In this document: positions 40,670 to 48,900 of the stretch, in pieces
How the letters are laid out: each line of letters opens with the position of its first letter
How positions within the stretch are numbered: the stretch's first letter is position 1
Assembly: GCF_016862455.1 (NCBI RefSeq)
Contig: NZ_BOMZ01000088.1
Coordinates: forward strand, 62,001-126,000
Direction of reading: 5' to 3'
DNA from: Actinoplanes utahensis
GTDB taxonomy: Bacteria > Actinomycetota > Actinomycetes > Mycobacteriales > Micromonosporaceae
Length of the DNA stretch: 64,000 nt
Position numbers and translations under genes: made by a program
Notes under the pieces: generated by a model
Told to the model about the DNA's origin: nothing
The model's input: only the letters and a program-made list of their open reading frames with translations
Databases searched by the model: none

Positions 40670-41698
40670 ATGGCGAGATCGATCGACGACTTCTATTCGG
40701 ATGCTGCGCGTGGGCGCGACGCGTTCCGGTTCGATCATGAGAACGACGACCCGGCCGAACTCGGCGGGGACTACTGGGACCTGGTCACGCACCGGTCCGG
40801 TGGCGGCGGGGAGGGGCGTCCACCGGTCACCCGTCGTACGGCCAGCGGCCGGACCTCGGCCGGCCACGGCAAACCGGCAGCCACACCACGGCAGGGAGCG
40901 GTGCCGGCCCAGAAGACGACGGCGCCGACCCGGAAATCCGCGGCACCCGCCCAGAAGGCGGTGCCCGGAGCGCCGGGCCGGGCTGGAGCCGGCCGGGCTG
41001 ACCGAGACGGGGCTGACCGGGGCGGGAGGACTAGCAGAGGCGGGGCTGACCGGGGCGGGGCGGGCAGGAGCACCGACCTCCTCCTCGCCGTACAGGTGCT
41101 CCGGGTCGTCACGCCGGGCCTGCGGGCGGCGAACATGTGCAAGTACCTGAGGAAGTGCGGCTGGCCGGCCATCGAACCGGCTGCCGTGGAGCGCGTCCTG
41201 ACCGGCCTCCCCGGCACCACCGCGCCACCGGACGCGCCGAATCTCGCGCTCGCGGTACGGGTGGCGCAAGCCGTCCTCCCCTGGATGAAGGCGCCGACTC
41301 TGACCGGCCATCTGGCGACCCTGGGATGGCGGACGGTGACCGTGCGGCAGGTCGAGGGGGCGCTGGCCGGGAACCGCCCCCAGACCTCCACCCCGAGATC
41401 GGGCGCCCGGGTCGCCGCGCCCAGGAAGCCCGCGCCCGCAAAGCTAGCGCCCACGAAGCCCACGCCCGCGAAGGCCGCGCCCACGAAGCCCACGCCCGCA
41501 AAGCCCACGCCCGCGAAGGCCGCGCCCACGAAGCCCGCTCCGCGCCGGCGACCAGAACCACCACGGTCCGGATTCGCCGAGCCGGCGCGGAGGAACGCCG
41601 CCGAACGGCGGAGTCCGCAGCCCCGGCGGCAGACCGCGGAGACCTGTCCGTCGTGTGGTGTCGCGATCTCCGTCATCGGCGCCTGCCGGTGCTCCTGA
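40670..41698 (+). CDS. Unrecognised modular protein: two repeated helical domains, basic linkers, C-terminal zinc ribbon-like motif
   Basis: A 342-residue protein of no recognised family. ATG 40670 begins MARSIDDFYSDAARGRDAF; a longer frame starts upstream but reads through low-complexity sequence. Residues about 45-135 are disordered Lys/Pro/Ala-rich and (D)RGG(A)-rich. About 137-185 (LLLAVQVLRVVTPGLRAANM, then LRKCGWPAIEPAAVERVL) and about 193-240 (LALAVRVAQAVLPWMKAPTL, then LATLGWRTVTVRQVEGAL) are clearly homologous 45-residue helical domains. About 250-290 is an AP(T/A)K(P/A) repeat. The end, TCPSCGVAISVIGACRCS, is a Cys-rich zinc-ribbon-like motif. A nucleic-acid-binding role is inferred from composition and layout only. 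Neighbours: IS630 remnant upstream, lipid operon downstream. Confidence 0.65.
   Translation: MARSIDDFYSDAARGRDAFRFDHENDDPAELGGDYWDLVTHRSGGGGEGRPPVTRRTASGRTSAGHGKPAATPRQGAVPAQKTTAPTRKSAAPAQKAVPGAPGRAGAGRADRDGADRGGRTSRGGADRGGAGRSTDLLLAVQVLRVVTPGLRAANMCKYLRKCGWPAIEPAAVERVLTGLPGTTAPPDAPNLALAVRVAQAVLPWMKAPTLTGHLATLGWRTVTVRQVEGALAGNRPQTSTPRSGARVAAPRKPAPAKLAPTKPTPAKAAPTKPTPAKPTPAKAAPTKPAPRRRPEPPRSGFAEPARRNAAERRSPQPRRQTAETCPSCGVAISVIGACRCS
41417..41536. repeat. 15-bp tandem repeat in the 40670 gene
   Basis: Eight 15-bp units starting at 41417, alternating GCGCCCACGAAGCCC and ACGCCCGCGAAGGCC types, encoding the AP(T/A)K(P/A) linker. Confidence 0.88.
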
Positions 41699-41743
41699 CG
41701 CCGGGCCGGCCGGCGGATCGATCGATGACGGTTGTCAGAGTGA

Positions 41744-41777
41744 TTACCCGCTCGTAAGGTTACCGGCGAGTTAACCT
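41744..41777. promoter_or_regulatory. Probable TetR-type operators before the acyl-CoA dehydrogenase operon
   Basis: TTAC-N6-GTAA at 41744-41757 and TTAC-N6-GTTAA at 41760-41774, spaced 16 nt; the second lies within AGGTTA-N9-TAACCT (41757-41777). TTAC/GTAA palindromes are common TetR sites before acyl-CoA genes. Start of the operon is at 41800. Confidence 0.45.
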
Positions 41778-41799
41778 GCTGGCGGAGAGGCTGTCCGAC

Positions 41800-43011
41800 G
41801 TGGAGTTCTGGCTCGATCTCAATGATGAACAGCGTGAGCTGCGGGACTGGGTGCACGGGTTCGCCGAGTCGGTGATCCGGCCGGCGGCGGCGGAGTGGGA
41901 TGAGCGGGAGGAGACTCCCTGGCCGGTTCTGCAGGAGGCGGCGAAGATCGGGCTGTACGGGTTCGAGTTCCTCGCCAACACCTGGTCGGACCAGTCGGGG
42001 CTGAGTCTGCCGATCGCCAACGAGGAGATGTTCTGGGGTGACGGCGGGATCGGCATGGCGCTGTCCGGCACGTCGCTCGCGGTGGCGGCGATCTTCGGGT
42101 CGGGGACGCCGGATCAGCTGGTCGAGTGGGTGCCGCAGTGTTTCGGCGACGCCGACGATCCGAAGGTGGCGGCGTTCTGCAGCACCGAGCCGGAGGCCGG
42201 GTCGGATGTGGCGGCGATGCGGACCCGGGCGGTCTATCACGAGGCGACCGACGAGTGGGTGATCAGCGGTCAGAAGGCGTACGCGACCAACGGCGGTATC
42301 GCGAACGTGCACGTGGTGACGGCGAGCGTGGAGCCGGAGCTGGGTTCGCGGGGGCAGGCGGCGTTCGTCGTGCCGCCGGGGACGAAGGGCCTGGCCGGCA
42401 CGAGGAAGCTGAAGAAGCTGGGGTTGCGGGCCTCGCACACCGCTGACGTGTTCCTCGACGACGTGCGGGTGCCGGGAAGCTGTCTGCTGGGCGGCAAGGA
42501 GGCTCTGGACAAGCGGCTGGCCCGGGCCCGGGAGGGGCAGCGCCGGTCGGGGCAGGCGGCGATGCGGACGTTCGAGCTGTCCCGGCCCGCGGTGGGCGCG
42601 CAGGCGATCGGCATCGCCCGGGCGGCGTACGAGTACGCGCTGGAGTACGCGAAGACCCGGGTCCAGTTCGGCCGGCCGATCATCGAGAACCAGGCGGTCG
42701 CGTTCGCGCTCGCCGACATGCGGATGGAGCTCGACGCGGCGCGGCTGCTGGTGTGGCGGGCGGCGTGGATGGGCCGTAACGACAAGGCGTTCACGGCCGG
42801 CGAGGGTTCGATGTCGAAGCTGAAGGCCGGTGAGGTGGCGGTCACGGTCACCGAGAAGGCGGTGCAGATCCTCGGCGGGGCCGGCTATCTGCGGGAGCAC
42901 CCGGTGGAGCGGATGTTCCGGGACGCCAAGATCTACACGATCTTCGAGGGTACGTCGGAGATCCAGCGCCTGGTCATCGCCCGTGCCATCTCCGGCGTGC
43001 AGATCCGCTGA
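41800..43011 (+). CDS. Acyl-CoA dehydrogenase
   Basis: A 403-residue FAD flavoenzyme catalysing alpha,beta-dehydrogenation of acyl-CoA. N-terminal helical domain (DLNDEQRELRDWVHGFA), middle beta domain (AFCSTEPEAGSDVAAM, SGQKAYATNGG), and C-terminal domain (QFGRPIIENQAVAFALADM, ILGGAGYLREHPVERMFRDA, IFEGTSEIQRL). The EGTSEIQ Glu is at the usual catalytic-base position. GTG 41800 is the first codon of the family's start (MEFWLDLNDEQ). First gene of a three-gene operon; overlaps the ligase gene by one base (TGATG). Confidence 0.93.
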   Translation: MEFWLDLNDEQRELRDWVHGFAESVIRPAAAEWDEREETPWPVLQEAAKIGLYGFEFLANTWSDQSGLSLPIANEEMFWGDGGIGMALSGTSLAVAAIFGSGTPDQLVEWVPQCFGDADDPKVAAFCSTEPEAGSDVAAMRTRAVYHEATDEWVISGQKAYATNGGIANVHVVTASVEPELGSRGQAAFVVPPGTKGLAGTRKLKKLGLRASHTADVFLDDVRVPGSCLLGGKEALDKRLARAREGQRRSGQAAMRTFELSRPAVGAQAIGIARAAYEYALEYAKTRVQFGRPIIENQAVAFALADMRMELDAARLLVWRAAWMGRNDKAFTAGEGSMSKLKAGEVAVTVTEKAVQILGGAGYLREHPVERMFRDAKIYTIFEGTSEIQRLVIARAISGVQIR

Positions 43012-44546
43012 TGGACGCGTTCTTCGTCGCGGTGACGATGGCGAGGCGGGGGCTGCTCACGCCCGGGGCGCCGTGGCGGGTGGCGCGGCAGTTCGGTGCG
43101 CTGGGCCGGTGGGGGTTCGGGCTGGCCGGCGAGCTGCGGCAGGCGGCGGCGCGCAGCCCGGAGCGGGTCGCGGTGATCGACGACGATCGGGAGGTGACGT
43201 ACGCCCGGCTCCTCGCCCGCGCCGAACGGCTGGCGACGGCACTGCCCGTGAACGCCGGTGACCGGGTCGGGCTGCTGTGCCGTAACTCGGCCCGGATGAT
43301 CGAGGCCCTGATCGGTGTGACGTCGAAGGGCGCCGACCCGGTCCTGATCAACACCGGGTTGTCGGCGCACCAGCTGGAGACGGTGGCCGAGGAGCAGGAT
43401 CTGACCGCGCTGATCCACGACGACGAGTTCACCGGCCGGCTGGCCAGGGTTCCCGGCACGCTCGACGAGCGGCGGGTGGAGGAGCTGATCGCGTCGGCGC
43501 GGCGAGCACGATCGGAGCCGCCGGTTCGCCCGGGTCGTACCGTCGTGCTGACCTCCGGAACCACCGGCATGCCGAAGGGCGCCCGCCGCCCCACGCCGGG
43601 CGGCTTCCGCCCGCTCTGCTCGATGATCGACCGGATCCCGTTGCGGGCGGGTGAGCGGATCCTGATCGCCGCGCCGCTGTTCCACACCTGGGGTTTCGCC
43701 GGGTTGCAGATCGCGCTCGCGCTGCGGGCCACGATCGTGCTGCGGCGGCGCTTCGATCCGGCGGCGGTGCACGAGACGCTGGTGGAGAAGCGGATCGGCG
43801 CGCTGATCGCCGTACCGGTGATGGTCCAGCAGTTGATGGAGCTGCGACCGCGAGCGAAGCCGCCGGCCCTGCGGATCGCCGCGGTGAGCGGCTCGGCGTT
43901 GCCGGGTGGCCTGGCCACCAGGTTCATGGACCGATACGGCGACGTGCTCTACAACCTGTACGGCTCGACCGAGGCCTCGTGGGTCTCCATCGCCACCCCC
44001 GCCGACCTGCGCGAGGCCCCGACGACCGCGGGCCGCCCGCCGCACGGCACCCACCTGACGGTCCTGGGCGACGACGATCAGCCGGTGCCGCCGGGCACGA
44101 CCGGCCGGATCGTGGTCGGCAACGAGATGCTCTTCGAGGGCTACACCGGGCAGGAGCAGGCGAGCCACCGGACGGTGGAGCTCGGCGACCTCGGGCACCT
44201 CGACGACCGAGGGCGGCTGTACGTCGACGGCAGAGCGGACGACATGATCGTCTCCGGTGGGGAGAACGTCTTCCCCGCCGAGGTCGAGGACCTGCTCGCC
44301 GCCCTCCCTCAGGTTCGCGAGGTCGCGGTGATCGGCGTCCCGGACGACGACTGGGGTCAGCGGCTGGCCGCCTACCTGGTGCTGCGCCCCGGCGAGCGGC
44401 TCGATCCGGAGGCCGTCCGCGAGCATGTGCGCCGGCACCGGGCGCGGTTCTCCGTACCCCGCGATGTGGTCTTCCTGGAGGAGCTGCCCCGCAACGCGAC
44501 CGGCAAGATCCTGGCCCGCGAGTTACCGAGGCCCGCGGCGGGGTAA
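43011..44546 (+). CDS. AMP-binding acyl-CoA ligase (FadD-like)
   Basis: A 511-residue adenylate-forming ligase. A hydrophobic N-terminal segment (FFVAVTMARRGLLT) precedes the AMP-binding core: VLTSGTTGMPKGARR (P-loop), LYGSTEASWV, YVDGRADDMIVSGGENVFP and the catalytic Lys in RNATGKILARELP. It activates a carboxylic acid to its CoA ester for the dehydrogenase upstream. Resembles the FadD12-type acyl-CoA ligases of mycobacteria. A TTA leucine codon occurs at the C-terminal ELP. Start codon overlaps the previous stop. Confidence 0.92.
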   Translation: MDAFFVAVTMARRGLLTPGAPWRVARQFGALGRWGFGLAGELRQAAARSPERVAVIDDDREVTYARLLARAERLATALPVNAGDRVGLLCRNSARMIEALIGVTSKGADPVLINTGLSAHQLETVAEEQDLTALIHDDEFTGRLARVPGTLDERRVEELIASARRARSEPPVRPGRTVVLTSGTTGMPKGARRPTPGGFRPLCSMIDRIPLRAGERILIAAPLFHTWGFAGLQIALALRATIVLRRRFDPAAVHETLVEKRIGALIAVPVMVQQLMELRPRAKPPALRIAAVSGSALPGGLATRFMDRYGDVLYNLYGSTEASWVSIATPADLREAPTTAGRPPHGTHLTVLGDDDQPVPPGTTGRIVVGNEMLFEGYTGQEQASHRTVELGDLGHLDDRGRLYVDGRADDMIVSGGENVFPAEVEDLLAALPQVREVAVIGVPDDDWGQRLAAYLVLRPGERLDPEAVREHVRRHRARFSVPRDVVFLEELPRNATGKILARELPRPAAG

Positions 44547-44555
44547 CCGCCGGTC

Positions 44556-45365
44556 ATGCCTGAACGTTTCGACAGCTACGACCGGGTCGCGATCGTCACC
44601 GGCTCGGACTCCGGGATCGGGGAGGCCATCGCGGTCGCGCTGGCCGGCGCCGGGTTCGACGTGGGCGTCACCTTCCGGTCCGACCGGGACGGGGCCGAAC
44701 AGACCGCGGAGAAGGTACGGGCCGCCGGCCGCCGCTGCGCCGTCCGGCAGCTCGACCTGTCCCGCCTGCCGGAGGCGGCGACCGTGATCGACGACCTCGC
44801 CGACGAGCTCGGCGGCCTCGGCGTGCTGGTCAACTGCGCCGGGACCGGGATCGCCACCCCGGTCGTCGACACCGGCTGGGATGAGTGGCGGCAGGTCCTC
44901 GCCGTCGACCTGGACGGCCCGTTCCTGTGTTCGCAGCGCGCCGCCCGCCGCATGATCGCCGCCCGCCGCGGTGGCCGGATCATCAACATCACCAGCGTGC
45001 ACGAGCACGCGCCGCGGGTCGGCTCGGGCGCCTACTGCGCGGCCAAGGGTGGCCTGGGGCTGCTCACCAAGGTGATGGCGCAGGAGGTGGCGGCGGCCGG
45101 GATCACCGTGAACGCGGTCGCGCCGGGCGAGATCGCGACCCCGATGACCGGCAACGAGGACGTGGACCCGTTCACCGTGGACCGCCCCGGCGTTCCGGTC
45201 GGCCGGCCCGGCGACGCCAACGAGGTGGCCGCGGTGGTGGCGCTGCTCGCCTCGCCGGCGGCGGCGTACGTCACCGGCGCCTCCTGGGTGGTCGACGGCG
45301 GGATGCTGCTGATGGGGCCGCAGGCGGGCTCGCACCTGCGTACCGGCGAGTGGCGCAACGGCTGA
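44556..45365 (+). CDS. SDR-family oxidoreductase
   Basis: A 269-residue classical SDR: IVTGSDSGIGEAIAVALA, LVNCAGTGIAT, RIINITSVHEHAP (Ser) and AYCAAKGGLGLL (Tyr-x3-Lys), then NAVAPGEIATPMTG. The C-terminal 25 residues (LLMGPQAGSHLRTGEWRNG) extend beyond the fold. Only 9 nt after the ligase stop, so it is the third gene of the fatty-acid/carboxylate operon, probably a 3-hydroxyacyl- or hydroxy-acid dehydrogenase. The specific substrate is unknown. Confidence 0.9.
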   Translation: MPERFDSYDRVAIVTGSDSGIGEAIAVALAGAGFDVGVTFRSDRDGAEQTAEKVRAAGRRCAVRQLDLSRLPEAATVIDDLADELGGLGVLVNCAGTGIATPVVDTGWDEWRQVLAVDLDGPFLCSQRAARRMIAARRGGRIINITSVHEHAPRVGSGAYCAAKGGLGLLTKVMAQEVAAAGITVNAVAPGEIATPMTGNEDVDPFTVDRPGVPVGRPGDANEVAAVVALLASPAAAYVTGASWVVDGGMLLMGPQAGSHLRTGEWRNG

Positions 45366-45441
45366 CCGGGAGTTTTCCTGCCCCCTGCACCATCCTGGCG
45401 CCCCGGGTGGACCGGCCGCATCCGCAGTGGTCGGGTGGTCT

Positions 45442-45933
45442 ATGCGGTTGCTGCGGGGTGACGCGTTCGACGGGCTGTTCCGGTCCTTCGAGCGGACCGC
45501 GTTCCACCTGGAGATCCGGGACGTCCACCACAGCCCGGAGGAGGCGGCGCCGTTCCAGCGGCCGTGGCTGGAGCTGGTCCGCGACCTCACCGACTCCGGC
45601 CGCAGCGTCCGGCGGCTGCGGGTGATCCCGGTGCCGCACCCGGACCACACCCGGTGGCTGCTGAGCACCGCCGGGGCGAACGTCGAGGCCGGTGAGGAGA
45701 TCCGCTGGCTGCCCCGGCCGGCGGCGGAGCCGGGTGGCGCCGCCGACGACTTCCGGCGCGACGACTTCTGGCTGTTCGACGACCGGCGGGTGGTGTTCGT
45801 CCTGTTCACGCCGGCCGGGGTGTTCGCCGGCGGCGCGGTCACCGAGGATCCGGGGATCGTCCGGCACTGCGTGCGGGCCCGGACCACCCTGTGGGCGGCC
45901 GGGGTCCCGCACGACGACTACGTCAAGGCGTGA
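45442..45933 (+). CDS. DUF6879-family protein
   Basis: A 163-residue protein of an actinobacterial family of unknown function. It begins MRLLRGDAFDGLFRSFERTA, has LEIRDVHHSPEE, RRLRVIPVPHPDHTRW and DDFWLFDDRRVVFVLFTPAG. Members often sit next to XRE regulators with a C-terminal DUF397-type protein; neither is immediately adjacent here. A GTG 15 nt upstream is possible. It converges on the large helicase gene with 6 nt between stops. Confidence 0.7.
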   Translation: MRLLRGDAFDGLFRSFERTAFHLEIRDVHHSPEEAAPFQRPWLELVRDLTDSGRSVRRLRVIPVPHPDHTRWLLSTAGANVEAGEEIRWLPRPAAEPGGAADDFRRDDFWLFDDRRVVFVLFTPAGVFAGGAVTEDPGIVRHCVRARTTLWAAGVPHDDYVKA

Positions 45934-45939
45934 CCGGCA

Positions 45940-48900
45940 TCAGAGCCGGACCGGGTCGTACGTGGCACGGCGCGGCAGCGTGGCCGGGTCGGGCAGATCG
46001 AGCAGGTCGTTCTCCGGCGCCGCGATCAGGCCGTTGCGGTGCGCGATCAGCCGGTCGGCCTCCACCAGGTCGTCGAGCATCGCGGCGAGCCGGGCCGCGC
46101 CGGTCCGGCTGCCGCTCCAGCCGAACAGCCGGCCGGCCGCCGCCAGCAGGTCCTCCCCCTCGACCAGGCCGGCGTCCAGCACCAGGTATTCCAGGGCCAG
46201 CTGGAGTTCGGCGTCGGCGACCTGGTCGGGTTTGCGGGTCACCCCGTCGCCGGGCACCCGGACCGCCGGGATCGGCGCGTCGGCGGCGGTCACGAACGTG
46301 CCGTCGAACCCGGCGCGGGACGACCGGATCGCCGTCTCGATCGCGGCCTTCACCTGCTGGGTGAGGCGGCTCAGGCCCCACGCCTCGCGGATCCGCCGGG
46401 TCAGCACCCCGACGTGGACCGGGCCCTCCACCTCGGCGATCTGCTCGACCGTGCGGATCAGCAGCCGCCGGGCCACCTCGTCGTCGAAGCGCGCGGCGGC
46501 GGGCAGCGGCGCGACCACGGCACGCTCGTAGGGCAGCGCCCACTCGGGCAGCTGCGCCGGGCGTACGGTGAGCGTCTCGTCCGGGATCTCGGCGAACACG
46601 TCCGGGGTGGCCAGGGCGTTCTCGACGGCGACCCGGAGCCGGGCCTCCTGCGCGGACCGGTCGGTGTGCCAGGCGACGCTCCACATCCGGTGCAGGTGCC
46701 AGCCGAGACCGGCGAGGACCTGGTCCTGGAGGCGGTCGCGGTCCCGGGCGTTGTCCTCGCCGGGGCCGTCGAAGAGGACCCCGAGGACGTACGCGCCCGC
46801 GTTGCGCACCCCGATCCCGAACCGCACCGGCTCGGCCGGGATGCCCCAGGAGTCCAGGGCCGCCAGCACCGACTGCTCGATCGGGGACGGTTCCCGGGCG
46901 TCGCCGGGCAGCACCCCGTGCTCGGCGAAGTCCAGGTAGGCGGCCAGCCGCCGCTCGCCCTCCCCGCCCGGCTCCTCCCGGTCCGCGGCGCTGATCGCGG
47001 AGACCACCTCGACCCGCTGCCGGGCCCGGGTGATCGCCACGTCGAGCCGCCGGGCGCCGGTCGGGCCGCCGGCCGCGCCCAGGTCGGCGCCGGTGGACAG
47101 GATGATCACGTCGCGTTCGTCGCCCTGCGCCGCGTCGGCGCCCTCGACCACGAAGTCGCCGAGGAATCCCTCCAGGTCCGGGCGGCCGGCCAGGGTGACC
47201 TCGACCGCGTCGGCGATCTCGTCGGCGTGGGCGGCGGTCAGCGTGACCACCCCGAGCGACAGCGACGGCCGGGTGGTGAGGTGGTGCAGGACCCGTTCGG
47301 CGACCTGCCGGGCCTCGGCGTCCGGCGCCGCCGCGTACAGCTCGACGCCGAGGTCCGGGCCGGCCGGGTGCGCGGTCGGGAAGGTGACCAGCCGGTTCTG
47401 GTAGAAGGCCTGGTTGGCGAAGGCGATCAGGCTCTCGTGGCGGCTGCGGTAGTGGTTGGTCAGCGCCAGCCGGGTGAACGCGCCGCAGTCGTTCGCGACC
47501 ACCAGCACCGACGGCTGATCGCCGGCCGGTGGCAGCTGCGCGTCGTCGCCGACGATCACCAGGGACGTGCCGCGGTAGGCGCAGGCGGCCGCGGCGGCCG
47601 GGGCCATCCGGGACGCCTCGTCGATCACCACGACGTCGAAGACGGCCTGGTCCGGCAGCAGGCGGCTGACCGCGGCCGGGGGCATGAGCATGCACGGTTT
47701 GAGGGCGGCGACGGTGTCCCAGGCGGCGGCGAGCTGGTCGCGTACCGGGAGGTGCCCGTCGGGTTTCCCGCCCTCGGCGCGGATCTGGGCCGGGCCGCCG
47801 CCGTCGGTGACCACCGGGCGGCGGGCGTTGAGCGCCTCGATCACCCGGCCGGCCGCGTCGGGCAGCAGTTCGGCGTCGAGACGGCGGAACTCGGCGGCCA
47901 GCTCGTCGCGTTCGGCCGCGGCCAGGGGGTGCAGCCGCTCGTCCTCGGCGAGGATCCGGTCGATCCAGGCCCGGTAGGCGGTCCGTTCCAGGACGTCGCC
48001 GAGCCGTTCCACGTCGACGCTGTGGTCGGCGCAGTAGTCGACGACGGTGTCCAGCCCGTATTCGGCGAGGACTCCGCGGGCGGCCAGGTAGTCGAACCAC
48101 TCGCGCTGCCCGGACTCGTCGTCGAGCAGGTCGCGCAGCAGGTCACGGGCGGTCTCGTAGCGGTCCAGGGCGGTGCCGAGGCGGACCTGCCGGGCCGGGC
48201 CGAACGCGTCCAGGATCCGTTGCCGGGCGTCCTGCCAGGCCTCGATGGCCGGCGTCAGGTCGGGGGCCGGGCGGCCGGCGGTCATCGCCGCCGCCTGCTC
48301 GTGGTTGAGGGCGGCGTCGGTGCCGGTGCGCAGGGTACGGGTGTGCGCCGTCCACTCGATGGCGTCCTCGATGGCCCGCAGGTCGGTCTGCTTGCCCTGG
48401 AACACCGGGCCGAGGGTGGTCTCGTAGGAGTGGGTGGCCGCGGCGAACGCGTGCTCGGCGTCGAGCATTCCCTGCCGGACCTCGATCACCCCGGCGGCCT
48501 CGGCCACGTTGAGGTCACGCCCGACCGCGTCGCCGAGCTGCCGCAGCACCGCCGCGGTGTCGCGCAGCGGCGCGACCTGGGCGCGCATCCAGGCGACGGC
48601 GTGCTGCACCGGCCCGTGGCCGAGTTCCGGTCGGCCGGCGGCCTCGGGTTCCGGCCGCAGCGTGGACCGCCAGTGCCGGAACACGTCCCGGGCCTCGGTG
48701 ACGGCCCGGTGCAGTTCGTCGGCGTTGCTGCGCTGGGGGCCGCAGACGTACTCGACGACCTGCGAGAGCGCCTCCGGCGGCGTCACCCGCAGCACCTCGG
48801 CGGCGGTCTGCAGGGCCCGCCCGATCGCCGGGAAGTCGGTGTCCAGCCGCTTCCAGTAGCGGCCGAGCAGCCCGGCGTGCTGCCGTTCGGCGGCGACCAG

